64,000 nt of DNA from Utricularia gibba (GCA_002189035.1 NEEC01000014.1:2668501-2732500); one strand, 5' to 3'. Counted from the stretch's first letter, positions 36,379-48,540 are shown. Notes: generated from the letters alone by a model not told the origin. Program-made: numbers and translations.

Positions 36379-36982
36379 TGATGAGCCCCAGGAAGATAAT
36401 GAAGTGTATTTGAAGAATGATGAGGAGTTTGTTCAAGTGAACAAATTAGAAAGAAAGATGATTCCACCAGGACCAATGACTAGGAGCAAGACAAAGATGG
36501 TTGAAGATACACTTAAGGGTCTACTCAATACCATTGGAATCAAACATGGGCTTGAAGACATCCCATCAAAAGAGCTCAACTACTTAAAGATGGACTTAAC
36601 TTAGAGCATTGGGCTTGTTAGACTTTTCTATTTCATTTAGTTTGGACTATGTAATGTTAGAGCCCAATTCTAGAGTATAAATACTCTAGAGATGTACTAA
36701 TTCAGGATCTTTGGTCATTTTATGTATCTTGTGAGGATTCCCCTCTCCTTTGAGTGCTTGAACACTCTTAACTTATCAAGCTTTGAGCTTGTGGCGTTCT
36801 AGGATTATCACTTCCAATCAATCTCTCTTTTCTGAAGTGTGGCTCCTAATTTTCTTTGTTTCGAAGTCTGGTTGCAAGAGATTTATTCTCTTGAGGGTAG
36901 ACTTGGGTGGGTTCTCTTCTAAGCTTCAAAATCACCTCTTTTTTGTGGGTTGCTAATCTCTATAGATTAGAGGGTCACATCA
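36379..36982 (+). mobile_element. 5' LTR (604 bp)
   Basis: TGATGAGCCCC to GGGTCACATCA. Contains a TATAAATA box near 36688 and the frame for a GPMTRSKTK-containing peptide near its start, which in the 3' copy follows integrase. Matches 42509-43112 except at two positions. Confidence 0.93.
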
Positions 36983-36985
36983 TTT

Positions 36986-36997
36986 TGGTATCAGAGC
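36986..36997 (+). other. Primer binding site, tRNA-iMet
   Basis: TGGTATCAGAGC, 3 nt after the LTR, is the classic site complementary to the 3' end of plant initiator Met tRNA. Confidence 0.92.
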
Positions 36998-37815
36998 TTT
37001 GGGTTCCTTATCCTTATTATTATCCAGTTCTTGTTTGAGTTCTTCCATTCCTGCCTATTCAAAAAAAAAAAAAAAAAAAAATCGTTCAAGCCAAGTCCTT
37101 ATTACTTTTGGCTTTAGTACAAAAAAAAAAGGGAGGTTCACAGGAAGTTGATTGAAGAAGAGCTCGAAATTGAGTGTCAATTGAATAGCAAGAACACATT
37201 GAATATCATTTTCAAGTGTGCAAGAGGATAAGGAGTGTGAAGGTGAACATCCATTACCCATCACTATCATCCATTATTATGTATGTTTAAATTGTGGCCC
37301 ACCCCTCTACTTTTCCCATTCCACCAACCAACGACTTTATTGTTGTTTTTCTTATCTTCAATTCCCATCCCCTGTCATTCACGTGTCCCCACCTTTCCAT
37401 TTGACTATTCTCTTTGTTGATTGCCCATTCCTATATTTCTATAGTTTAGCAAGCAACACATTTCGTGTGTAGTGCTCTATTCTCTGATTTCATCTGTTCT
37501 TACCTTGTTGTCCATCCTTCCTATTTATCTATTCCAACAAGCAACCAATTTAATTTAAACACTTCCCTTTGTCTCCATCTTGAGACTATTAATACTGCCA
37601 CCCTCACCTAACTCCATCATTACACTATAATCAATACCAATCTGGAAGTGATTAATTCGTTAGATGCCATGAGAACAAGCATGATGACATTAAAGAGTGC
37701 ATCAAGGACTTGAAGCTTGAGTATTGAGTGGTAAATCTTGTGTGTGTTTCTTTGTTCTTTTTAGTTTAGTCTCTTTTCTTCCTTGCTGCTCGTTTTCTTT
37801 TGTCCAGTATTTAGG
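36998..37815 (+). other. Untranslated leader of the gypsy element
   Basis: No coding sequence. Includes an A run of about 21 at 37061-37081 and another A run near 37121, which may cause length variation or sequencing slips. Confidence 0.6.
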
Positions 37816-39420
37816 ATGTCAAATTCCAGAAGTGAGCATGAAAAGGATGACTCACCGGATGGGAGGTTCACTTTGAAAGCTATGCAACAGGAGTTCACTA
37901 GATTGCATCGCATTCTGGAAAACATAAATGTCAGGCTTGATGAACACGAAAATTCTTTGCAAAATGTTGCAAGAGCACGAAGACAAGATAATTATGCTGC
38001 TGGAAGGGGTCGAGGTAGTCAATTGCATCAACGCATCAACACTGAACATGACTTAAGTGATCAACAAAGTGCAAGGACTGTTGGAAGAAGAGATCGAACC
38101 CTGAATACTGATGAAGAAGATGACTACATTGAACATAGTGAAAATGATTTTGTGCATGGGGATACAAGAAGATTTCGAGATCAGGGAGGTAGAAGAGACG
38201 GAGGAAGAATTGGAAAGGATGTTAACAACATCAAGATGAAGATACCTCAATTTCAAGGAAAGAATGATCCAGATGCATATCTCCAATGGGAAACAAGAGT
38301 AGAACATGTCTTTGATTGCAACACCTTCTCTGACGAAAAGAAAATCAGATTGGCCTCCATGGAATTTAGTGAGTATGCTATCATTTGGTGGGATCAATTG
38401 GTGGCTAAAAGAAGGATTGACTCTGAAGAACCAATTCACACTTGGGTTGAGATGAAAAGAGTTATGAGGAGGCGGTTTGTTCCAAACCATTACCAAAGAG
38501 ATGTTTATCAACGTTTGCAAAATCTCAAGCAGGGCTCAAGGCCAGTGGAGGAATATTGGCAGGAAATGGAGATTTTAATGATTAGAGCTCATGTTCAGGA
38601 AGATAGAGAAGCAACTATGGCTAGGTTTCTTCATGGGATGAATAAGGAGATTGCAAATATTGTGGAGCTTCATCACTACATTGAGATGGAGGACATGATT
38701 CATATGGCCACAAAGGTTGAGAAACAACTATCTAGCAAGAGTTTCGCAAGAGATTTCAACAAGAGGACTTCTGGTTCGAAATTTGGGGGCACCAATGAGA
38801 TGATGGAGAGAAATAAAGGGAAGTCATCCATGGAACACTTCAAATTCGACATCCAATCAAGTTCCAAGCAAGGGGAGCGAACAACACCTCCAAAGGGAAC
38901 TACCAGAAACATAAAATGTTTCAAATGCTTGGGACTTGGACATATTGCTTCTGAATGCCCAAATAAACGAGCAATGGTGATTAGGGGCAATGGCGAAGTT
39001 GTTAGTGAAGATGATGATGATCTAGTGGAGACAGAAGCTGAAGTGAGTGATGAGGATGAATTGCCTGTTTCTGGAGAAGTATTAGTCACTCGAAGGACGC
39101 TTAACATTGGGGTGAAGGATAATGATGAGCAAAGGAAGAACTTGTTTCAAACCCGATGCTTTGTTAATAGGAAAGTTTGCAGCCTGATTATTGATGGAGG
39201 TAGTTGCACCAATGTTGCTAGCAACATCTTGGTGGAGAAATTGGGACTACCCACCGTGAGGCATCCTAAGCCTTACAATCTGCAGTGGTTCAATGAAGGA
39301 AGTGAGGTAAAGGTTACCAAACAAGTGCTTGTGACGTTTTCCATAGGGAGATATGAAGATGAAGTCCTATGTGATGTTGTTCCTATGCATGCAAGCCATA
39401 TTCTTCTTGGGAGACCTTAG
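37816..39420 (+). CDS. Gypsy Gag and protease
   Basis: Start taken at ATG 37816 (MSNSRSEHEKDD), the first Met before Gag-like sequence. In order: coiled N-terminus, Retrotrans_gag capsid domain (~residues 140-310; IPQFQGKNDPDAYLQW, YWQEMEILM), and a CCHC zinc knuckle CFKCLGLGHIASEC near residue 380. The aspartic protease has IIDGGSCTNVAS with DGG at the active site, common in this plant group, and ends HILLGRP. A TAG at 39418-39420 stops the frame where relatives carry Trp. The same frame continues as pol. Gag encapsidates element RNA; protease processes the polyprotein. Confidence 0.9.
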   Translation: MSNSRSEHEKDDSPDGRFTLKAMQQEFTRLHRILENINVRLDEHENSLQNVARARRQDNYAAGRGRGSQLHQRINTEHDLSDQQSARTVGRRDRTLNTDEEDDYIEHSENDFVHGDTRRFRDQGGRRDGGRIGKDVNNIKMKIPQFQGKNDPDAYLQWETRVEHVFDCNTFSDEKKIRLASMEFSEYAIIWWDQLVAKRRIDSEEPIHTWVEMKRVMRRRFVPNHYQRDVYQRLQNLKQGSRPVEEYWQEMEILMIRAHVQEDREATMARFLHGMNKEIANIVELHHYIEMEDMIHMATKVEKQLSSKSFARDFNKRTSGSKFGGTNEMMERNKGKSSMEHFKFDIQSSSKQGERTTPPKGTTRNIKCFKCLGLGHIASECPNKRAMVIRGNGEVVSEDDDDLVETEAEVSDEDELPVSGEVLVTRRTLNIGVKDNDEQRKNLFQTRCFVNRKVCSLIIDGGSCTNVASNILVEKLGLPTVRHPKPYNLQWFNEGSEVKVTKQVLVTFSIGRYEDEVLCDVVPMHASHILLGRP

Positions 39421-42400
39421 GAATATGATAGAAGAGCATTTCATGATGGTTTCAAGAACAAATATTCCTTCAATTATAATGGACGCTCCATCACACTTGC
39501 TCCATTATCTCCAAAGGAGGCACATGAAGATCAAGTCAGAATTCTGAGTGATGCTAGAGGCCTTCATACTGATAATGGAAAGCACAAGGTGGTCGTTCAT
39601 AAGGGAGAAGAGATGAGTGAAGTGAAAATGAGTGAAAAAAAGATGCGAAAAAGTGGAGAAAAAATAAGAGATGGCAAGGAATTGAGTGGAAAAAAGGATG
39701 AAAATGAGCACAAAACAGAGAGTGAAAACATGAGAGTTTTAGGAATTGAGAGAAAGAATGAGAGTCTATTAGCAAGGCCAAGTGAGATTAGACACTTACT
39801 TCATGCTAGGCAACCATTCATTCTACTCATGTATAAGGATGAAGTTCCTACTTCACCTAACCATGCTTCATCCATTCCATCTTGTGTTGTGTCTCTCTTA
39901 CAGGTATATGAAGATGTTTTTCCAGAAGAACTTCAAGGCTTACCTCCCCTTAGAGGGATTGAGCATCAAATTGACCTTGTCCCTGGAGCACAACTCCCAA
40001 ACCGACCAGCATACCGAGCCAATCCAGAGGAGACGAAGGAAATACAAAAACAAGTTGAGTAATTGGTGTCTAAAGGATTTGTGCGTGAGAGCATGAGTCC
40101 TTGCTCGGTGCCGGTGTTATTGGTTCCAAAGTCTGATGGAACTTGGCGGATGTGCACTGATTGTCGCGCCATCAACAACATCACAATCAAGTATAGACAT
40201 CCTATCCCTAGACTTGAAGATATGCTTGATGAATTGCATGGTGCTTGTGTTTTTAGTAAGATTGATTTGAGAAGTGGATATCATCAGATTAGAATGAAGG
40301 AAGGTGATGAGTGGAAAACTGCTTTTAAAACTAAGTTTGGTTTGTATGAGTGGGTTGTTATGCCTTTTGGGTTAACCAATGCTCCTAGCACCTTTATGAG
40401 ATTGATGAATCACGTTCTTAGGCCTTTTATAGGTAGATTTGTTGTTGTTTATTTTGATGATATTCTGATCTATAGTAAAAGTATTGAGGAACATGTAGGG
40501 CATTTGAAAGATGTGTTAGATACTCTTAGAAAAGAGAAGTTGTTTGCTAATATCAAAAAGTGTGTCTTTTGCACAAATAGTGTCTCTTTTCTTGGATATG
40601 TTGTAAGTAATGCAGGAGTAGCTGTGGATGAAGAGAAAGTAAGAGCAATCAAAGAATGGCCAACACCTACATCAGTGGGTGAAGTTAGGAGTTTTCATGG
40701 TTTAGCAAGTTTCTATAGACGGTTTGTTAAGGACTTCAGTTCTATAGCAGCACCCCTCACCCAGTTGATCAAGAAAAATCATGCATTTCATTGGGGAGAT
40801 GAGCAGGAACATGCTTTCAAACAACTCAAGAATAAGCTTTGCTCAACACCTCTCCTAGCACTTCCAAATTTTTCTGATACTTTTGAAATTGAATGTGATG
40901 CATCAGGTTTAGGGATTGGTGCTGTGTTGATGCAAAAGGGACGTCCACTTGCTTATTTTAGTGAGAAGCTTCATGGTGCCACCCTCAACTATCCAACATA
41001 TGACAAAGAGTTGTATGCGTTGGTTAGAGCTTTGGAGACATGGCAGCACTACTTATGGCCTAAGGAGTTCGTGATACACACTGATCATGAGTCTCTCAAA
41101 CATTTGAAGGCTCAAGTAAAGCTGAATAGAAGACATGCTAAGTGGGTGGAATTCATTGACACATTCCCATATGTGATCAAATACAAGAAAGGTAAGGAGA
41201 ATGTGGTTGCTGATGCTTTATCTCGAAGGTACACTCTCTTAGCCAATCTTGATGCAAGAATTCTTGGATTTGCTTCCATCATTGACTTATATGTTCATGA
41301 TCACGATTTTGGGGATATTTATAAGGCATGTGAACTTGCTACATCTGGGCTATTCTTCAGGAAAGATGGTTTTCTTTATAGGAAAGATAGGCTATGCATT
41401 CCTTCTTGCTCCATACGTGATTTGATTGTTAGAGAAGCTCATGGTGGGGGACTAATGGGACATTTTGGTGTTAAAAAGACTCTTGATACTCTCACCCAAC
41501 ATTTCTTTTGGCCACACATGAGAAGGGATGTTGAAATAATTTGTTCTAGATGTATCTCTTGTAGGAAGGCTAAATCAACCACTGCCCCTAATGGTTTGTA
41601 TACTCCACTCCCTACTCCTTCCCAACCATGGGTGGACATTTCTATGGACTTTGTTTTAGGCTTACCTCGTACCCAAAGGGGTAGAGATTCAATTTTCGTT
41701 GTTGTGGACAGGTTTTCAAAGATGGCACACTTTATTCCCTGCCATAAAACTGATGATGCATCTCATGTGGCTGATCTCTTCTTTAGGGAAGTTGTTAGAC
41801 TTCATGGTATGCCCCTAACTATTGTCTCTGATCGAGATGCAAGGTTTCTTAGTCACTTTTGGAGAGTTCTTTGAAGTAAACTTGGCACTAAGCTGTTATA
41901 CTCAACAACATGTCACCCTCAAACCGATGGGCAAACTGAGGTAACTAATCGCACACTTTCTACCTTACTTAGGATTATGATTAAATCAAATCTTAAGACT
42001 TGGGAGGAATGTTTGCCACTTGTTGAGTTTGCTTACAATAGAACCATGCATCTGACTACTAAATTATCTCCATTTGAAGTCGTTTATGGTTTTAATCTTC
42101 TTACACCTTTGGATATGTTACCTTTGCCTTGTGATGAGAAAGTTAGTTTAGATGGCAAGAAGAGAGCTGATGCAATCAGAAGATTGCATGAAAAGGTGAA
42201 ACAACAGATTGAATGCAACAATGCAAAGTATGCATCAGCAGCAAACAAGGGGAGACGCAAAGTTGTATTTGAACCTGGAGATTGGGTTTGGCTTCATCTT
42301 AGGAAGGAGAGATTTCCCACAAAGAGAAAGTCCAAACTTCTACCTCGTGGAGATGGCCCTTTCCAAGTTGTTGAGCGCGTTAATGATAATGCGTACAAGC

Positions 42401-42543
42401 TAGATTTACCAGGTGAGTATTCTGTTCATTCAACTTTCAATGTTGCTGATTTGTCTCTTTTCGACATGGATACAGATTCAGGGACGAATCTTCCTAAAGA
42501 AAGGGGGATGATGAGCCCCAGGAAGATAATGAAGTGTATTTGA
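39421..42543 (+). pseudogene. Gypsy RT-RNase H-integrase, with in-frame stops
   Basis: Same frame as gag. A basic linker (39590-39740) precedes RT, which has [27 protein letters not shown] and the catalytic YFDD near 40447. RNase H ends with [15 protein letters not shown] near 41210. Integrase has the HHCC zinc region (41440-41570), the core ([22 protein letters not shown] near 41935) and a GPF block near 42355. Stops: TAG 39418-39420, TAA 40060-40062 and TGA 41872-41874, all explicable by single substitutions. No other indels were noticed until the polypurine tract, where the frame is off by one for the GPMTRSKTK tail inside the LTR. Not functional as read. Confidence 0.88.
42496..42508 (+). 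other. Polypurine tract
   Basis: AAAGAAAGGGGGA directly before the 3' LTR primes plus-strand synthesis. It also encodes part of the pol C-terminus. Confidence 0.9.
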
Positions 42544-43112
42544 AGAATGATGAGGAGTTTGTTCAAGTGAACAAATTAGAAAGAAAGATGATTCCACCAG
42601 GACCAATGACTAGGAGCAAGACAAAGATGGTTGAAGATACACTTAAGGGTCTACTCAATACCATTGGAATCAAACATGGGCTTGAAGACATCCCATCAAA
42701 AGAGCTCAACTACTTGAAGATGGACTTAACTTAGAGCATTGGGCTTGTTAGACTTTTCTATTTCATTTAGTTTGGACTATGTAATGTTAGAGCCCAATTC
42801 TAGAGTATAAATACTCTAGAGATGTACTAATTCAGGATCTTTGGTCATTTTATGTATCTTGTGAGGATTCCCCTCTCCTTTGAGTGCTTGAACACTCTTA
42901 ACTTATCAAGCTTTGAGCTTGTGGCGTTCTAGGATTATCACTTCCAATCAATCTCTCTTTTCTGAAGTGTGGCTCCTAATTTTCTTTGTTTCGAAGTCTG
43001 GTTGCAAGAGATTTATTCTCTTGAGGGTAGACTTGGGTGGGTTCTCTTCTAAGTTTCAAAATCACCTCTTTTTTGTGGGTTGCTAATCTCTATAGATTAG
43101 AGGGTCACATCA
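42509..43112 (+). mobile_element. 3' LTR (604 bp)
   Basis: Same length and ends as the 5' LTR; two substitutions seen. Followed by CTTAC (43113-43117). Confidence 0.93.
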
Positions 43113-43440
43113 CTTACAAAGGCTTAGCTTCTCCTCGTTCCCTAATTCCTACTGGGTAGTCTTATCTCCTCGTGCATGTAGATGCTCAATTCCCATTTTG
43201 CCTCTAGGCTGATAAATACTACGTAGAGTGGTCAGTATACATGGCATAGTACAAATGGGCTGGCCGTTCTTGGGACTGGATGAACAGTGAGTTCACCTCA
43301 ACAAGATAATCAATGCAAAATAGGGCTAAAAACATGTTTTTATACACACTAAATTTACTAACATTAATTTTTGAATTTTTACATATTTTACCTCACCTAA
43401 TTCCTTATCCTAACATTTATAATACCACAAATATGACTGA
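43113..43440. repeat. Unclassified dispersed repeat, copy 2 (right part)
   Basis: Continues copy 2 after the gypsy insertion: TCGTGCATGTAGATGC, ATAAATACTACGTAGAG and GGCCGTTCTTGG match 28690-28815. The repeat gives way to Athila RT reading at about 43440. Confidence 0.65.
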
Positions 43441-45660
43441 TTTTAACTCAACATAATCTGCACTCATGTGGGTATAAGTTCCCCTTGTTAATTGCTCATC
43501 ACTGTGATACTAATCTTCTTTAAGACAACTTGCATAAGACGAACCTACCCACTATTAGAGATTGGATAAATGATATTGGCAGATATTAGCTTCAAAATAT
43601 CATTCTTGAATACTTCCACCATCGGGGATAAGTTAGTCTCCTTTGCGACTATCAAACAAGCTTCATTGCATCCTCTAAGCCAATCCTACGAGTGCAAATA
43701 GAAAGGCTTATTCTCTTGATGTCAGTTAAAGTCCATCCAATTGCTTTTTTGTACTTTTGAAGTAGAGCCTTGAGCTTCTCTTTCTGTTCTAGGTTAGTGA
43801 ACTTACAACAATAACAGGTAGGGTTCATCATCACCGAGGAATAAATATTACAAATTTTGGGGCAAAGTCTTTCACTTTAATGATGTTGCTTGAATAAGGG
43901 AATGCACTTGTAGTTCGCTAGGCATTTCCAGGCTAAGGAAAGAAACATCATGAGCTTTAGGTTCTTTGGGTAGATCATTTCAATGATGGAAAACTTGATA
44001 ATTAGCAAGAGACAAACTGTTAGATTGAGAAATTTTGTCACTATATTTTGGTTCGGGATCTTGCTCATGAATTATCATATAGTGATCAGTATTAGTTTCA
44101 CATGTGGAAATCGCGTGTATCTCATTGATCTGGTCAATATGCTTCATGGCTCGGTCGAGATTGAAGTCCACCACCTATTCGGCGTAACATGTGATCTATC
44201 TACTAATTGGCATACAACATTCGTTGGTTGAAGTTTTCCTAACTTAGATGCAATAAATAAACAAAGAGATCTAGGAAAAACATTGACCGAGGCACCAAGA
44301 TCATATATACCTATTGAAATCTTCATACTTCCAATGATAACAAGAATTGAGAACATAATAGGATTCTTAAATATACATGGCATTTTCCTTTCAATGATGA
44401 CTGAAATGTTCTCAGTCAAAGGAATTACCTCTTATTTCACCTTCACTTTATTCTTTGGATTGCATTGACCCTTCAACAATTTGGCATATTTTGGAACTTG
44501 TTCAATCATATCGAGAAGAGTAATAGAAATATTTATTTTCTTCATCTTCTCCATAAAAGTTTTCAGTCCCTTCTTGTCCTTGTTGCTTCTTCGATCGGGA
44601 AGGTTGACAATATAACAAAGGGCTTTGTCTGAGTGATTTCGTTTGCATCATTTTGCTTAGCATCTTCAGGTGGCTTCAAAATAACATTGTTCTACACTAG
44701 TAGGCCATTTGGATTCTCACAAATGATCTCCTCGTTGACATCAGAATCTCTATCTATGACTTCCAACTCTTTTTCTTCCAATCTGTCAATCGTATTTGTG
44801 AATCATGGAAAAGAATGTAGTAGGTTCGTTCCACTTCTTAGTGAAATGGCCTTGATATGCTATGGATTTTGTGCTGGCTCGTTTGGCAATCCTCCCTTCA
44901 TTTTCAAAAGGTTGATTGTCTGCGTTATCTAGGTAATCTAGCCTTGAATACTTGTGATTTGTCACTTCATATCCTTTTGCTCAGCATGCATCTTGAAAAT
45001 GCTTTCAGCAAGAGATTTCTTCATAACTTCAAAACTTTGGTTTGCTTGGCATGAAACCTTGTGTTGCTCTTGAGGTCCAATAATCTGCAATGGCTGAGGT
45101 GGTCTAGTGATAGTTTTTTGGGATATGCTAGGTGGATTTCTAGGTGATGGTGCTTGACTAGGGGTGCTGCCTGTCTCTAGAAAAAACCAAGATTATCTCT
45201 TATCAATATTTGATAGTTTTCATAATTGTCCATCTCTCTTTGGTTTTGATAAAAAACATTGACTTCTTCCACCATCATTTCATTAAAATTCTTTGTCTTG
45301 GCTTAACATGAGATGACATTGAAATTGAAGTTCCTTGATATCCTTCCTTTTGTTGAAGTAGGGCTTGAAGACCAAACTTAAACATGTCACTCATTATTAC
45401 ATAATACTTCTGAGTTATCTACTTCATAGACCGCTTTTGTTGCTCCAATATTTCCTTCAGGTGGGTTGTAGGAATTATCATAATGGTTGACTATGGAATA
45501 GGAGTTTGTAATCATCTGTTCAATCAATCTCCGAGTATTAGCATTGTGACGGTTCTCTAATAATGGTCTAGTACAGCGGTATCCATTTGTCTATGGATCA
45601 TATGAGTCAATCTTTCATTGAAGTGTTGCATATAACAATATCAAATAAAATAGTTTGTCA
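43441..45660 (-). pseudogene. Athila-type gag-protease-RT start, decayed
   Basis: Minus strand. Gag-like region ~45500-44700 (weak). Protease at 44419-44144 with YDLGASVNVFPRSL and LQLADRS-like QLVDRS. The RT entry at 43834-43652 has KLKALLQKYKKAIGWTLTDIK and SICTRRI, then ILKLISANIIYPISNS near 43560 and ELIPT near 43470. Beyond that the RT core is missing and the unclassified repeat begins; RNase H and integrase resume at 35690. Stops and frameshifts are common. Confidence 0.72.
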
Positions 45661-45674
45661 TACGGTTCTCTTTT

Positions 45675-46700
45675 GGTCCAACTTTCTAATAGTTTTCTTT
45701 GAGCAATGCAGTATAGGTCGCAACACAAATCCCAAGGAGTTGGATATAAACAGTGTAGTGGTAGAAGATGAGGCAGAAGTCTGAAAAGGAGTACACACAA
45801 AATCCAAGGAAGGAAAACGTAGTATTTTGAACAAAAAGAGGGACAAGATGGAGAGAGAAAAATATCTCCCCCATTGGAGACACATGATATTCTTTCTGGA
45901 GAAGGTTTTCTGGGGGGGGGGGGGAAGGAGGAAGACGAACAGGAATGGAGCTTATGTTTGAAGACTATTTTTCTGTTTCCAAAGAATATTACTCTTAGTT
46001 AAGAACATATAGCGACATTTTCTAGTTTTATGTTGACATTTTAAATTCCTTGCTTGTTTACTTTCTGGTATTCGACTATGAGATTACAATCTGGATAATG
46101 TTTTCTTTTCTATTTTCGTTTATCTTAAATATGAGTGGTTAAGTACTTAGACCTGCCTTGGGGTGAAAGGGGAGAAATGTGCCAATCAATCTTAGATTTG
46201 ATCAACCCATAGGTCACACCACTTCCTTAGCAAACCAAGATAGATTCATGAGGGGGAAGTAGTGAAACCCAGCTTAAAAACCCTAATTAGAGGTAGACCA
46301 AAGATTAGGGGGAAAATAAGAGTCCGGATAGACCTAGACCTTGTGAGTTAGTCATTTGATTTATGGTTTGTATGAACTTGTTTATTGATGAGCATATATC
46401 CCCCAGGAGTCCCAAGGCATCACCCATTTTATTCTAGAAACAACCGAATTCAAAAAGTTGTTACTTTTCTTTACTGTATTTTATTGCAACTCTACCTTTG
46501 TCCTAGTTAAGACCAAATCTACCAACGTGACACTGATTGCATGCATTGATTAATCACATAGCAAGCATCATACTACTTATGTTTGACTCTAGTCCACTAT
46601 GCTCATATTCTTCATATGATTTAATGTGAATTATGTTTATAAATTTTATTTGATAGGAAAATTTGCGATTTTAACAACAATGCAAAACTTTTTGTTTATC
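45675..46700 (+). mobile_element. 5'-truncated LTR, family A
   Basis: Aligns with 10935-11944, from AACTTTCTAATAGTTTT to the terminal GTTTATCA. About 145 bp of the 5' end are missing. Contains a G run at 45909-45924. Box form GTTTGACTCT ~125 bp from the end. It is plus-oriented, so it is not the 5' LTR of the minus-strand Athila beside it. Confidence 0.7.
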
Positions 46701-46701
46701 A

Positions 46702-46955
46702 ATTAGTTAATAAATAGAATAAAATAATTACATGAGATGTAATTGGTAAAGTAGATAAATTAAATAGAGAGTTATTTTGAGATTAATATTGATTAAACTC
46801 AAAACAAAATATCTGGTATAGATAAAATTGGAGAATATATATATCTATTAAATTTCTATGAGATAAGATCTTTATGGAGATTTGATTAGATATATTACCA
46901 AATATCTATATAAAATAATAAGCAAGATTCGATCTTTATGGTGCAATCAACCAAA
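46702..46955 (+). repeat. Direct repeat, copy 1 (pair at 51890-52140)
   Basis: ACATGAGATGTAATTGGTAA, GATTAATATTGATTAAACTC and GATTTGATTAGATATATTA recur in the same order near 51926-52100. The pair brackets the plus-strand Athila remnant and its LTR. Class unknown. Confidence 0.65.
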
Positions 46956-47039
46956 AATAAAGTGAACAATCGATAAGTCATCAAGAATTTGGAGACTCAG
47001 TTGAATCAATAGACACTAAAGCTTGAAGAATTAAATAAG

Positions 47040-48540
47040 ATTGGAGAACAAACAACATCTTATCCAAGTTCTGGTAGAAGATTAAATTGTAGTGCCATGA
47101 CATTGAGGAACAGAAAGAAGAATCCAGACAGGAATTTAATCCAATTTGAGACTAATAAACACGTGAAACAAGAATTTAATCTTGTTGTTGAAGGTAAGAA
47201 AGACGTGATGGTTCTTTGAAAACCTACTGAATTGAAGATCACTCAACCCTCTTTTTCTAGTAAGTTGGAAACAAAAGAAGAACAAGATGAAAAAGAGAAG
47301 ATTTTGATGGTCTTGAGTAATATTCAACTTACTGTGAATATTTTGAAAAATATTTCCTTGGTGCAAAAAATGTATACTATTTGAAGCACCTTTATTTGCC
47401 CAAGCCCGAGATGAAGGAAAAAGGAATAGTATTTTAAGTAAGAGTTGTTCAACATTATTCACCCCAAAACTTCTAGAAAAAATGCAAGGATGTGGATACA
47501 TTTTTTATTTCTTGTAAGATTAGAGATATAAATATCAAGAGAGCTATGGGTGATTTAGGAGCTGTTGTCAATGCGAGGTCATGTTTAGTTTATAAATCTC
47601 TTAGATTGAGACCTTTGTAAGTTTATGAAGTACAAATAAAATTGGCAAATCGAAATGTAATATCTCTCAAAGGGTTGGTAGAAGATGTCCTAATTTGAAT
47701 TGAAGATCTAATATTTCCAATCGATTTTTATGTGGTCAATATGCCTATTGGAGGATTGAAGGATATTACAAGAATTTTGGAAAGACCATTTTTGAGAACC
47801 TCAAATGCTATTATCAATGTAAAAGTGGGGATAATTGAGTTGTCACTTGATAAAGAGATCATTATACTTCCAATGAAAGATGTGATAGAATATCTTAGTG
47901 ATTTTGAAGATATTTCTTCTATGGAGTCAACTGAAAAGTTTGTTGAGGAATACTTGAGAGGAAATCAATAAAAAAGGAAAGGAATATGAGGAATTATCTC
48001 TTAAGAATGCAACATAGAAACAAAGTTGGTGCATTTTGTTGAAGGTGAACCAAAGGAGGAAATATTGAATCTAAAGCTTTTGGATGCTCACATGAAACAA
48101 ATTTTGGTAGATGATGAGTAGAAAAATTTCAAAATTAATTGTGATAGTCTTAACTCAAATAAAAAAGCAACCTTTCTTAAAGAATTCATCCAATATCTAT
48201 AGGAAATTTTGGACAATGTTGAGGGGAGAATGTTTGTATTAATCATTTCAGAAAAATTGATGGGTCTAAAGATGCTTGTATGGTTGCAGAAGCGTGTCAT
48301 GACGAACAATTACTCCTAGGTAAAACTACAATTTGGGAGCGAGGTTCTATTGATATTGTTAATTTTATTGTTGCAAGAATTGTACCAATTGGAAAAGAAT
48401 ACTATGAAAGGAACATGTGTTTCAATGATAAAGAATTTGACATTTGGGATGATCCATATTGGTGGAATAAATGTAAAGATGGAGTATTTAAAATATTAAA
48501 CAATTCTCATGAGAATGAGGCCTAAGAAGTTGCTGATGAT
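47040..48540 (+). pseudogene. Plus-strand Athila remnant (gag end, protease, integrase start)
   Basis: Gag-protease linker AMTLRNRKK near 47100. Protease at ~47530-47970 has MGDLGAVVN and, later, LERPFLRTSNAIINV. Then ~48280-48525 has GSIDIVNFIV, DPYWWNKCKDGVF, matching the integrase zinc region of Athila-like elements. RT and RNase H are mostly absent. GGGAGGCTACCC near 48615 matches a short motif common after pol in this lineage. Many stops. Confidence 0.68.

Larger units (their letters stand above)
36379..43112 (+). mobile_element. Complete young chromovirus-type gypsy element
   Basis: Two 604-bp LTRs, CTTAC duplications, PBS for initiator Met tRNA, ~0.8-kb leader, gag-protease-RT-RNase H-integrase in one reading frame, and a polypurine tract. 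The LTRs differ at only two sites (36588 A vs 42717 G; a C/T near 36936 vs 43066), implying a recent insertion. Pol nonetheless has three in-frame stops. The sequence is like plant CRM-type chromoviruses (clade assigned from memory). Part of the reading frame enters the LTR. It is nested in the unclassified repeat, itself nested in a minus-strand Athila. Confidence 0.93.

Noticed and set aside
36986-36997. tRNA-like TGGTATCAGAGC
   Set aside because: It is a retroelement primer binding site directly after an LTR; no tRNA cloverleaf surrounds it.
45675-46700. LTR considered as 5' LTR of the minus-strand Athila
   Set aside because: Its GTTCGACCC-type box and alignment show plus orientation, and it is 5'-truncated. 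It also differs strongly from the LTR at 50026, so it does not pair with that one either.
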